Shown in pieces: positions 1 to 6,841 of a stretch of 12,509 bases of DNA. The notes beneath the pieces were generated by a model. The model saw nothing but the letters and a program-made list of their open reading frames with translations, was not told the origin of the DNA and did not search any database. This DNA is from CAYFLR01 sp964343805 (GTDB taxonomy: Bacteria > Bdellovibrionota_B > Oligoflexia > CAYFLR01): assembly GCA_964343805.1 (NCBI GenBank), contig CAYFLR010000104.1:1-12509 (forward strand), in the 5' to 3' direction. A program made the translations under genes and the position numbers. Every line of letters starts with the position of its first letter. The stretch's first letter is position 1.

Positions 1-1235
1 TCTACTTTCACATACCAAGTGGGTATCAGTTTAAAGATCAAAGGTTCATCAGTTCGGTAACAAAATGGATAGGGGTGAGTCACAGTTCCCTGTTTTACCA
101 GAACCTTTTTCTCCTTGAGAGCTTTGATAATAGGCTTATTCGCGTCTTTAAAATACATACCTTGGTATTCAGGAATATCATCTGTAAACTTTCCTTCCAC
201 ATCAATGGGATCCACAGGGGATATTTCATACTTTTTACAGACAAAAAAGTCATCTTCACCAAAAGCGGGAGCAGTATGAACGATACCGGTACCATCTTCA
301 GTAGTTACAAAATCGCCGAGCAGAACTTTGAAAGCACCCTTTTCTTTCTGATCTTTAAAATAAGGAAAAAGAGGCTCATATTCCATACCCTCAAGATCTT
401 TTCCTTGAAGCTTAGAGAGAATTTCATACTCTTCTTCTTTTTTATAATAAGAAGAGATCAGATTCTCTGCCAAATAGTACTGTTCCCCGCTCTCATTATC
501 TTTAATTTTCAAATAGGAGATCTCTTCTCCTACTGTTAAAGCTAAATTACTTATGAGTGTCCAAGGAGTGGTGGTCCAACCTAAAAAGTAGGTGTTAGGC
601 TCAGTTGTGGCAAATTTAATAGTTATGGAGGGATCTTGAACTGTTTTATAATTTAAATTGGCTTCAAAATTAGAGAGCACCGCTGTAATACGAGGTGAGT
701 AACGAACAATTTTACTGCCCTCATAGATGAGACCTTTATCCCACAGAGATTTAAAAACCCACCAGATGGATTCCATATAGCCAGGATCCATAGTTTTATA
801 ACCATTTTCAAAATCAACCCATCGACCCATCCTAAATACAGTCTTTTTCCAATCCTCTGTGTACCTTTGAACAATAGAACGGCATTTTTCATTAAATTCA
901 GCCACTCCATACTCTTCAATATCAGTTTTGCCTTTTAAACCAAGCTCTTTTTCCACTTCAAATTCGACGGGAAGCCCGTGGCAATCCCAGCCAAACACGC
1001 GGTCTACACGTGATCCACGCATAGTCCAATACCTAGGCACTATATCTTTCAGGGTTCCTGCCAATAAATGACCATAATGGGGCAGACCGGTGGCGAAAGG
1101 AGGACCATCAAAAAAGACATACGAGTTATCTGGATCACGCTGGTCAATGCTTTTTTGAAAAGTATTATGTTCTTGCCAGAGTGTCAGTATTCGCTCTTCA
1201 ATCTCTGAAAAACGTTGCGTAGAAACCGGTTTCAT
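1..1235 (-). CDS. ileS: Isoleucyl-tRNA synthetase, type 2 (eukaryote-like), N-terminal part
   Basis: Charges tRNA-Ile with isoleucine in the cytoplasm. The frame is open from an ATG at 1235 to the left edge (411 codons), so the gene is cut by the window. A strong Shine-Dalgarno (AGGGAGG, 5 nt before ATG) fixes the start. The class I signature HYGH is at residues 53-56 within FDGPPFATGLPHYGH, followed by GWDCHGLPVE near 82-91. The CP1 editing domain is recognisable from WTTTPWTL and from HTAPAFGEDD further on. The wording around HYGH (PPFATGLPHYGH rather than PPYANGxxHIGH) and DRVFGWDCHGLPVE is that of IleRS2, the eukaryote-like bacterial form known to be less sensitive to mupirocin. The KMSKS loop and C-terminal domain lie outside the window. 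No frameshift was seen in the stretches I translated. Transcription probably starts near 1427, giving a leader of about 190 nt. Confidence 0.97.
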   Translation of the reverse strand, partial: MKPVSTQRFSEIEERILTLWQEHNTFQKSIDQRDPDNSYVFFDGPPFATGLPHYGHLLAGTLKDIVPRYWTMRGSRVDRVFGWDCHGLPVEFEVEKELGLKGKTDIEEYGVAEFNEKCRSIVQRYTEDWKKTVFRMGRWVDFENGYKTMDPGYMESIWWVFKSLWDKGLIYEGSKIVRYSPRITAVLSNFEANLNYKTVQDPSITIKFATTEPNTYFLGWTTTPWTLISNLALTVGEEISYLKIKDNESGEQYYLAENLISSYYKKEEEYEILSKLQGKDLEGMEYEPLFPYFKDQKEKGAFKVLLGDFVTTEDGTGIVHTAPAFGEDDFFVCKKYEISPVDPIDVEGKFTDDIPEYQGMYFKDANKPIIKALKEKKVLVKQGTVTHPYPFCYRTDEPLIFKLIPTWYVKV

Positions 1236-1260
1236 ATTTTCCTCCCTAGATTGACTTAAC

Positions 1261-1420
1261 CTTGGATCCTCAGAGTTTTAAGAAAGAAAGGCAGCAATCA
1301 TTGCACTCCAAAGATAATGCTAAAAATCTCGAATTACCCCAGTAAATCTGCATTTCTTAGCATGATCTTTGAATCACAAGCATCACCACCTTCCAATTCC
1401 AAAAACTCTGAGGATCCAAG
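1261..1420 (-). repeat. 160-bp inverted repeat forming a long hairpin in the ileS leader
   Basis: Perfect 19-bp arms (1261-1279 and 1402-1420, CTTGGATCCTCAGAGTTTT and its complement) enclose 122 bp that also self-pair: 1309-1323 with 1357-1371 (14 of 15), and 1286-1308 with 1372-1394 with scattered mismatches. The apex is UUAC-UGGG-GUAA around 1340. In the 1286-1323 arm eight mismatches are A.C or C.A on the + strand, which become G-U pairs on the - strand; none is the reverse. This strand bias fits selection on an RNA read in the ileS direction. No T-run follows the hairpin, so it is not a simple terminator, and no T-box signature was seen. It could also be a decayed miniature inverted-repeat element; no clear target duplication flanks it. 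Confidence 0.8.
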
Positions 1421-1433
1421 TTTAGTGCTTGCC

Positions 1434-1462
1434 AATATAACCAAATTTGCCTCTTTCCTCAA
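1434..1462 (-). promoter_or_regulatory. Predicted sigma70-type promoter of ileS
   Basis: On the - strand TTGAGG (1462-1457) and TATATT (1439-1434) are separated by exactly 17 bp. The start would fall near 1427, only a few bases before the base of the long hairpin, so the leader would open with that structure. Confidence 0.5.
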
Positions 1463-1476
1463 TAGTTCTATTTAGC

Positions 1477-1482
1477 TATAAT
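1477..1482 (+). promoter_or_regulatory. -10 box for a leaderless or nearly leaderless transcript
   Basis: A consensus TATAAT ends 10 bp before the ATG at 1493, which would place the transcription start at about 1489-1493. No Shine-Dalgarno is present upstream of the ATG. The -35 region (around TTTCCT, 1454-1459) is weak. Confidence 0.5.
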
Positions 1483-1492
1483 TAGATTCAGT

Positions 1493-2389
1493 ATGAACAA
1501 AGAAAAAGCCACAAAAATTATTGCCCTAGGTGATCTGCATGGTGCTTACGATGAATTTATTCATATTGCAAAAGCATTTCAGCTAGTGAACGATGAACTC
1601 CATTGGATTGCCTCAGATGTACAATTTGTCCAGCTAGGAGATGTCTGTGACAGGGGTTACGACTGTTTTTCCATCTATAAGCTATTGATGCAATGGCAAA
1701 AGGAAGCCCCTCACTACAATTCGGCTGTGCACTTCGTTATCGGCAACCACGAAGTTATGAATATATACGGTATCTATCATTACAACACAACAGAAGAGTA
1801 CAAAAGTTTTGCAAAAGATGATAATGACGATGGCAAAGCCGAATTTATCAAGGCTTTCAAAAAAGGAGGCTGGCTTTTAGAATGGATCAAACAGCAAAAT
1901 ATTGCTCTACAAATCGACGATTTTATCTTTGCTCATGCTGACTTTCCCTCTAATTTTCAAAATAAAACCCTAAAGGAAATAAACTCTCATCCGTTGCAGA
2001 TTCTAGAAAATGCGGAAGTGGGACCGGGAAGTAAATTACCTGAGCCTTTATTTTCGGAAGAAAACAGTATTCTTTGGTGTCGGATCGCTCACTACAAACC
2101 CTCCGATGATTATCAGGATGCTCTTTTTAATTTCTTAAACCGCCATCAAGCCAAACTTTATATTTGTGGTCATTCTGTCACCAAGAACTTTCTAAAAGGC
2201 TTTGAGGGCCGCTTTCTTTGTATAGATTCGGGTATTTCACCTTTTTATAATGGTTCGGGAGAGGTTTTATTAATTCAAAGAGAGCAAGCTTATGCCTGCA
2301 CCGTGAATAAGAAGAGTGAAATCAAAAGAAAGGCTTTGATAGCCTCTAACATAGTATTTTCCTTTATCATTACTACTACATCCTCCTGA
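1493..2389 (+). CDS. Metallophosphoesterase, Shewanella-like PPP phosphatase type
   Basis: Predicted cytoplasmic dinuclear-metal phosphatase of 298 aa. The calcineurin-like motifs are all present in order: GDLHG (residues 13-17), GDVCDRG (49-55), GNHEVMN (84-90), a metal-ligand His in AHAD near 149, and GHS near 227. GNHE followed directly by hydrophobic-MN, and an LWxR-type segment before the last motif, are typical of the Shewanella-like (Shelph) branch of PPP phosphatases; the substrate (phosphoprotein or small phosphoester) cannot be told. No signal peptide. The ATG sits 10 bp after a TATAAT with no ribosome site, so the mRNA may be leaderless. The last ~33 codons overlap the convergent ORF at 2290-2667 and look less conserved in character, so the functional protein may end near residue 270. 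Confidence 0.9.
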   Translation: MNKEKATKIIALGDLHGAYDEFIHIAKAFQLVNDELHWIASDVQFVQLGDVCDRGYDCFSIYKLLMQWQKEAPHYNSAVHFVIGNHEVMNIYGIYHYNTTEEYKSFAKDDNDDGKAEFIKAFKKGGWLLEWIKQQNIALQIDDFIFAHADFPSNFQNKTLKEINSHPLQILENAEVGPGSKLPEPLFSEENSILWCRIAHYKPSDDYQDALFNFLNRHQAKLYICGHSVTKNFLKGFEGRFLCIDSGISPFYNGSGEVLLIQREQAYACTVNKKSEIKRKALIASNIVFSFIITTTSS

Positions 2390-2667
2390 TTCTTAGCCTC
2401 CAGCAAGTTAGCTGCCGAAACACGATCCATTTTAGTTAGCATCTGCTCACATCGACTCTTAAACTCATGAAATTGAATCTGAGCCGCCTTGGACTTATCC
2501 AAAAATACTTGAATGCCATCTTCTAAAGTTTGCCAAATTTGCTTTTCGTTATTGAGTTTTAAGTCCACATCGGGATGGGATGACTTTTTGAGTTCTTGAG
2601 CAATGAAATCGTACTTAAAGTTAAGCATGGTTTGCAGAGCTTTTTCAAACTTTTCATATTCTTCCAT
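2290..2667 (-). CDS. Hypothetical protein with hydrophobic C-terminus
   Basis: Unrecognised protein of 125 aa. I chose the ATG at 2667 because GAGGG lies 8 nt upstream; an in-frame ATG at 2688 would add seven residues but has only a weak site. The first ~100 residues are charged, Lys/Glu/Gln-rich and probably helical (MEEYEKFEKALQ...). The last ~17 residues include AFLLISLFLF, a short hydrophobic stretch that could be a tail anchor or an artefact of reading into the neighbour. Its final 100 bp overlap the convergent phosphatase gene. It lies downstream of the lipoprotein at 2728-3375 on the same strand, 60 bp away, and may be co-transcribed. No function assigned. Confidence 0.6.
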   Translation of the reverse strand: MEEYEKFEKALQTMLNFKYDFIAQELKKSSHPDVDLKLNNEKQIWQTLEDGIQVFLDKSKAAQIQFHEFKSRCEQMLTKMDRVSAANLLEAKNQEDVVVMIKENTMLEAIKAFLLISLFLFTVQA

Positions 2668-2727
2668 AGAGTTTACCCTCTCTAACATGTAGCTTCAGAC
2701 ACTTATTAATTAATATGTGGATATATA

Positions 2728-3375
2728 TTAGAGACGGCTAAAGGTAAAGACCCAAGTTCGACTTTGGCTATCTTTCATTTCGATATCAAAGCCATAATCA
2801 TCAGCATAAATCTTTTGTTCTGAAAGCAGTTTAGTCCCTGTTTTACAGGATTGACTCAGTTTAGACTGCCCATCAATGCTACCTATTCGGAGGTCCTTGT
2901 TTTGTTCTGAGGTAGAAGTTGAAGGAGAAAATTTGAAAGCGTACTGGTAAACATCTTCTTGATACTCTTGACAGCCTAGCTCAAATTTTAATGCATTACT
3001 AGTGGGATGTTTGACCTGCATAAAACCCGCTTTAGTCACTAGGTAAGTTTCAGCTCCCGTATCACTGTTGGTGGCCGACAACCTAATATCCCAGAGATAA
3101 TCTCCCTTAAGGCGATACTCAGTAAGGTTTTCATCATTGCGATAGACAATTTTGAGTTCATAGGTTCCATTTAGCAAACCTTTTCCATCGAGAAGAGAGA
3201 TATCTTCCTCAGGTTCTGGGCTCTCTTCCTTGATCTCTTGATTCTGTGATTTCTGAGCTACTGTGTAGCGTTTGGATTTGACAGAGGATCCCACGGGGCT
3301 ATCAGAACAATTCACCACTAATACTGAAAGCAGCAAGAAGAAAATTGTTTGTTTTGATATGGACACCAATGACAT
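2728..3375 (-). CDS. Putative lipoprotein, unknown function
   Basis: A 215-aa exported protein. Residues 1-22 form a signal peptide (Lys at 8, hydrophobic TIFFLLLSVLVV) ending at Cys23 in VVNC, with an Asn at -1 instead of the usual Gly/Ala/Ser; C-SDS follows, so acidic residues sit right after the lipidated cysteine. A disordered, Glu-rich linker (residues ~30-62) leads to a body rich in Tyr, Thr and Ser that is probably beta-structured and ends in an aromatic strand (TWVFTFSRL). Two cysteines in the body could form a disulfide. Start: AGGAT 8 nt before the ATG. It is divergent from manA. Its signal peptide layout matches the lipoprotein at 4599, also with Cys23, but the bodies are not obviously homologous. 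No known domain recognised. Confidence 0.75.
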   Translation of the reverse strand: MSLVSISKQTIFFLLLSVLVVNCSDSPVGSSVKSKRYTVAQKSQNQEIKEESPEPEEDISLLDGKGLLNGTYELKIVYRNDENLTEYRLKGDYLWDIRLSATNSDTGAETYLVTKAGFMQVKHPTSNALKFELGCQEYQEDVYQYAFKFSPSTSTSEQNKDLRIGSIDGQSKLSQSCKTGTKLLSEQKIYADDYGFDIEMKDSQSRTWVFTFSRL

Positions 3376-3438
3376 GGGACAATCCTATTAATTACTTTCT
3401 CTATTTATCGGTGATACCCCTCTTTAAGTTTAAATATT

Positions 3439-3467
3439 TTCACCAACTATTTAATTTGCTATATATA
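3439..3467 (+). promoter_or_regulatory. Possible manA promoter
   Basis: TTCACC (3439-3444) and TATATA (3462-3467) with 17-bp spacing, in an AT-rich divergent region between the lipoprotein and manA. Each box matches consensus at about four of six positions, so this is only a candidate. Confidence 0.3.
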
Positions 3468-3521
3468 TCAATTAAATAGAAACAACCTTTTTAATGATTT
3501 TTTACGATAGGATTATTTTCC

Positions 3522-4487
3522 ATGACAAAATCACTCTGCCCCATATTCTTTAAGCCATTGCTCATACCCAAACCCTGGGGAGATATTGAAATTAAAGGAA
3601 AGATATATGGTGAAGAGTTCATGGTATCTACGATAGAGGGGCTTGAAACTGTATGCCGAACTAGCAACAAAAGCTTAACAAAACTTATAGAGGAAAATCC
3701 AGAACTTATACTTGGAAAAAGAGTCTTCCAACACTTCGGACCTCATTTACCGGTCTATCAAAAACGCCTGGCCGCTAGTGACAATTTATCAATTCAAGTC
3801 CATCCAGATAATGAACAATCTCAGAAAATGAAACTCGGAAACTTAGGAAAGGAAGAAGCCTGGTATATCACTAAAGTAAAGCCCGGTGCTGCTATCTACG
3901 TGGGGTTCAAACCAAACGTAAGTGCTCAAGACTTAGAACAGCAGCTAAAAAGTAACCAGCCCATAGAGAATCTATTGAATAAGATCGAAGTACATCCGGG
4001 AGAAATGTACTATATTCCGGCCAGAACAGTTCATGCGGTTGGCAAAGGAGTAGAGCTTATCGAACCTCAACAATCCTCCAATGTCACTTTTAGAGTCTAT
4101 GATTGGAATCGAGTGGATGCGGCGGGTAATCCGAGAGAACTCCATGTCCAAGAATCTCTTGAAGTCATTGATTTTTCAGGAAAATCCAATAAAATAGATC
4201 GTTTTAAGCTAAAAAAAGAAGGATCTACCTGGGTCAATGCCCCCTATTTTTGCTTCTATGAATATGACCTAAAAAAGAGTGACCAAATCCACCGTGAACC
4301 GAATGAAGCCTATGAAATTCTTTATGTTCACCAAGGTGAGGTTGAGCTGAAAGGAGGCGATTGGGCAGGCCCTCTTCAGCAAGGGGAAAGCGCATTACTC
4401 CCCGGCGGTCTTTCCAGTTATAGTTTAAGAAATACTGGTGTTCAAAATTCTTCCCTACTAATTACCACCCTTCCTTCTCAAATTTAG
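3522..4487 (+). CDS. manA: Mannose-6-phosphate isomerase, class I
   Basis: Zinc enzyme that interconverts mannose-6-phosphate and fructose-6-phosphate, feeding GDP-mannose and glycan synthesis or mannose use. The 321-aa length is that of the short Bacillus-type class I enzymes. The cupin zinc ligands are visible: QVHPD (Gln92, His94), Glu in KEEAWY (111-115) and His171 in PARTVHAVG. The catalytic-arginine segment FRVYDWNR is at 190-197. KPWGD (17-21) is the usual N-terminal motif. A second cupin-like region (EAYEILYVHQGEVELKGG) fills the C-terminus. The segment that normally reads ESWEVS is changed to GEEFMVS. The ATG is preceded by a modest AGGA site. It stands alone between two lipoprotein genes and has no other sugar genes nearby. 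Confidence 0.95.
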   Translation: MTKSLCPIFFKPLLIPKPWGDIEIKGKIYGEEFMVSTIEGLETVCRTSNKSLTKLIEENPELILGKRVFQHFGPHLPVYQKRLAASDNLSIQVHPDNEQSQKMKLGNLGKEEAWYITKVKPGAAIYVGFKPNVSAQDLEQQLKSNQPIENLLNKIEVHPGEMYYIPARTVHAVGKGVELIEPQQSSNVTFRVYDWNRVDAAGNPRELHVQESLEVIDFSGKSNKIDRFKLKKEGSTWVNAPYFCFYEYDLKKSDQIHREPNEAYEILYVHQGEVELKGGDWAGPLQQGESALLPGGLSSYSLRNTGVQNSSLLITTLPSQI

Positions 4488-4541
4488 CATTGAATAACAA
4501 TTTGTTAGAGATATTTAAGGTTTTACTATAAAGTTTTGGTT

Positions 4542-4573
4542 GATTTTTCCGATAGGCTGTAAAACGGAAAATC
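4542..4573 (+). terminator. Weak hairpin between manA and the next lipoprotein gene
   Basis: TTTTCCG (4545-4551) pairs with CGGAAAA (4565-4571), extendable by two pairs across a bulge, loop 13 nt. A T-run (4579-4584) follows after a gap of five bases. It may end manA transcription or be a leader structure for the gene at 4599. Confidence 0.3.
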
Positions 4574-4598
4574 TAATATTTTTTAACAGGGGGAGCCC

Positions 4599-5684
4599 AT
4601 GAAAAAGTCCAACTTAATTGTACGCTTAAGCGTAATTATGCTCTTTAGTGCTTTTATGTGGCAGTGTGAAGACTCGGACGCCACAGCAAAAAGTACTCGT
4701 AGAGTGGGTAGTAAATTAGATGCGCTGACTGATATGGGCTATTATGTCACAGCAAATAACACCACGAAATCGGGTGAGCTTTATCCTGACCTTACCATGA
4801 AAAAACATGGCGCTTGGAGTGGAGACAAATTAATTGGTCGAAACGCGAGTGTGAGAGACGGAAGTTATGATGATAATGAGCTTTTTTCCATTCAAGAAGA
4901 AGAAGGAACAGGAACTGGCTTTTTCTTCAAAATGGAAATTTTAGAGCCTGGACAAATCGTGAGTGTTCCGGAATCGATTCACCTCAAATCTGGATTTTTT
5001 GAGGTTTTTGAAGATGAAAATAAATGTGAAGCCTTCGTGAATGTTCCAGGTAAAGACTCTCGTGGAAAAGAAGCAGTATTTAAACTCTGCTTTATGACCA
5101 GTGATCGCGGAAATCACCTTTTTATGGCAAAAGTCAACACAAATGGATTTATTAACAATGAAGAGACAACTGTTCCAACTCTAGAAATGGATGTTGTCTG
5201 GGTTATGACTGAGGAAGGTAAAGCCAAAAACAAAGTAGACAAACTCTATGCAGACATGGGAATCACCATTCATCCTAATCCAGAAACAACCCTGTTTCGT
5301 CAAATGCCTGGGTGGACAGTTGGATCTGATTTCTATCAGGAAGTTTCTGCTGTGATACCTTCAGATAACGTAGTTGATGCTGAGCCAGATGGCACAGGTG
5401 ATACTTCAGTTGAAACCAATAATAATGACAATGGAAGCACCGCTAAAACCGCCGAAGTAAAACCGGAAGTTAAAGAAGTGGCAGTGGTACCAGAAGTTGA
5501 TATACCAGAAGCTACTATCATTGATGCACCTCCACCTCCATCTATTCCTGCAAGTTCAAAAGTAAGTTTCAATGCCAAGAGCATGTGGCTGCTGGTTGGT
5601 GCCGGTAAAGGGGGCTGTTCAGTTACTGCGAAAATAGCCAAAGAAGGAACCGCCCAAACGGTGGAAAGATTTAAAGTAGAATGA
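4599..5684 (+). CDS. Putative lipoprotein, probably truncated by a frame break
   Basis: A 361-aa exported protein of unknown function. Start is clear: AGGGGGAG 3-4 nt before ATG. The signal peptide (KK, then hydrophobic IVRLSVIMLFSAFMW) ends at Cys23 in MWQC, with Gln at -1, followed by EDSD. The region up to ~245 is a folded, beta-rich domain with pairs of cysteines. Residues ~250-320 are a low-complexity Asp/Glu/Val/Pro linker (PDGTGDTS, KPEVKEV, PPPPS). A short globular piece then begins (WLLVGAGKGGCSVTAKI) and stops at TGA after VERFKVE. The +1 frame continues without a stop from 5680 to 6174 with protein-like sequence, so the intact protein was probably ~525 aa with a second C-terminal domain. 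The truncation is therefore a mutation, a sequence error or, less likely, recoding. Confidence 0.75.
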   Translation: MKKSNLIVRLSVIMLFSAFMWQCEDSDATAKSTRRVGSKLDALTDMGYYVTANNTTKSGELYPDLTMKKHGAWSGDKLIGRNASVRDGSYDDNELFSIQEEEGTGTGFFFKMEILEPGQIVSVPESIHLKSGFFEVFEDENKCEAFVNVPGKDSRGKEAVFKLCFMTSDRGNHLFMAKVNTNGFINNEETTVPTLEMDVVWVMTEEGKAKNKVDKLYADMGITIHPNPETTLFRQMPGWTVGSDFYQEVSAVIPSDNVVDAEPDGTGDTSVETNNNDNGSTAKTAEVKPEVKEVAVVPEVDIPEATIIDAPPPPSIPASSKVSFNAKSMWLLVGAGKGGCSVTAKIAKEGTAQTVERFKVE

Positions 5685-6174
5685 TCAATATGTAAAAGTA
5701 AGACCTCTTCCTTACTCATTAGTAGCTGTTAGTGATATAAAAATCGGTGAAGGTTGTTATGACGATTATATTACCGGACATAAATGGAACAGCGATGGCG
5801 CCTTAGAAAACGAATGGGCCAAGGATTATGACATCAGTGTGGCCACAACTCAAAATGCATCTGTTCCTTTACTTGAACTTGATGGCAGCAAAGATGCCTT
5901 AGAGTATATCTTCTCAAACCCAAGTCTCACCAGAGGCGACTACATATCCTACTTAAAAGGGGCATTTAACCCTGCGACTCATGCTCAGGTAATACGTTCA
6001 AATGACAAGGCTTTTGATACTTCTGCAGTTATTGGTTCTTTCAAAGATACAGCCGGTAATGATCGCTACTTAGCTCTCACTCTAGCTAAAGACAGCACTG
6101 GTTATGTGGGTGTTCTACTTACAATTAATAAGTTAGGACTGATTATTGATGCTTGGAAATTGAATTTAGAATAA
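5680..6174 (+). pseudogene. C-terminal continuation of the lipoprotein in the +1 frame
   Basis: An open frame of 164 codons that begins just after an in-frame TAG (5677-5679) and overlaps the TGA of the upstream gene. It starts with NDQYVKVRPLPYS and reads as ordinary protein throughout (IGEGCYDDYITGHKWN, then DGSKDALEYIF), ending in strands such as GYVGVLLTINKLGL. The only in-frame initiator of any sort is a GTG at 5839 with no ribosome site and in the middle of protein-like sequence, so it is unlikely to be an independent gene. Adding one base near 5681 joins it to the preceding frame as FKVE-NDQYVKV. It ends 20 bp before a strong terminator, as expected for the 3' end of the original gene. 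The 111-aa stretch from 5839 to 6174 is what an automatic caller would report. Confidence 0.7.
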
Positions 6175-6194
6175 TGTCTGTTAAATGATGATCT

Positions 6195-6233
6195 AAAAAG
6201 CTCCTTGCTCTCATGAGTGAGGGGCTTTTTTTT
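6195..6233 (+). terminator. Rho-independent terminator after the lipoprotein gene
   Basis: GCTCCTTGCTC (6200-6210) pairs with GAGTGAGGGGC (6215-6225) around a TCAT loop, preceded by A5 and followed by T8. The three wobble pairs are G-U on the + strand and would be mismatches on the other, so it works mainly for the + strand, although the A-tract might give some - strand activity for the convergent sufU. Confidence 0.85.
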
Positions 6234-6241
6234 GGCTTGAA

Positions 6242-6709
6242 TTAGTGACATTGGATAGAGGTGGGTCCCATAGCAAATTTACTCTGGATGAGCTCTTTAA
6301 CTGCCAACCATCCCATTTCTGCGCATTTGACTCTAGAGGGATATTCTTGCAGATGTTCAAAAACCAACAACTCTCCTAAATAATCACGGCTATTTTGACT
6401 CGGAGATTCTCCCGCAAGTAGCTGGAGAAAGGAGTTGGAGAGAGCCTGCGCTTCATTTAAATGCAACTGTTGCAATTTTTTTGACATCATGGAAGCAGAA
6501 GCTTTAGCCACCGCACAACAGTCTCCGTCGAAGGTCAGCTCTTCAATTATATGTTGATCATTAATATTAAAATAGAGCTGCAGACGGTCACCACAAAGCG
6601 CATTATAGCACTCCGCTTGATGAGTTGGTTTTTCCATCTTTTGGTTATTATGCGGCCTTTTATTGTGGGCTAACAATACTTGTGAATAGAGTTGATCTGT
6701 AATCGCCAT
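6242..6709 (-). CDS. sufU: SufU-type iron-sulfur cluster scaffold / zinc sulfurtransferase
   Basis: Cytoplasmic protein of Fe-S cluster assembly that accepts sulfur from a cysteine desulfurase (SufS) in the SufU family. Length 155 aa is usual. The three conserved cysteines and the aspartate are present: NALCGD (Cys39, Asp41), GDCCAVAKASASMM (Cys65) and RVKCAEMGW (Cys129). The extra ~20-residue insertion between the second and third cysteines that separates SufU from IscU appears to be there (residues ~82-125). An additional Cys64 replaces the usual glycine next to the second ligand. GGAAGG lies 6 nt before the ATG. The gene is alone: no sufS, sufB, sufC or sufD is in the window, so partners must be elsewhere. 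It is divergent from pyrC. Confidence 0.9.
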   Translation of the reverse strand: MAITDQLYSQVLLAHNKRPHNNQKMEKPTHQAECYNALCGDRLQLYFNINDQHIIEELTFDGDCCAVAKASASMMSKKLQQLHLNEAQALSNSFLQLLAGESPSQNSRDYLGELLVFEHLQEYPSRVKCAEMGWLAVKELIQSKFAMGPTSIQCH

Positions 6710-6800
6710 AATCTCCCTTCCACACCCATAACTATCATCATACCCGCTAGGGGTGCAAGAAAAATCCTTGAGGTCTGCTAATTAAGGTTGTATTTGGGAA

Positions 6801-6817
6801 GAGGAATAAATTTCCTC
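6801..6817 (+). promoter_or_regulatory. Small hairpin upstream of pyrC
   Basis: GAGGAA (6801-6806) and TTCCTC (6812-6817) form a perfect 6-bp stem with a 5-nt loop, 25 bp before the pyrC ATG. The left arm resembles a ribosome-binding site, but no start codon lies at the right distance from it. Confidence 0.35.
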
Positions 6818-6841
6818 AACCTACAAATTGGACAATACAAA

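Noticed and set aside
75..539. 154-codon open frame on the + strand
   Set aside because: It lies fully antisense to ileS, has no ribosome site and its composition is that of a shadow frame.
1261..1420. T-box riboswitch in the ileS leader
   Set aside because: No conserved T-box sequence, specifier-loop layout or antiterminator was seen; the structure is one long hairpin.
5336..5719. 127-codon open frame on the - strand
   Set aside because: It is antisense to the low-complexity linker of the lipoprotein; its Ser/Thr/Ala-rich composition reflects the opposite strand.
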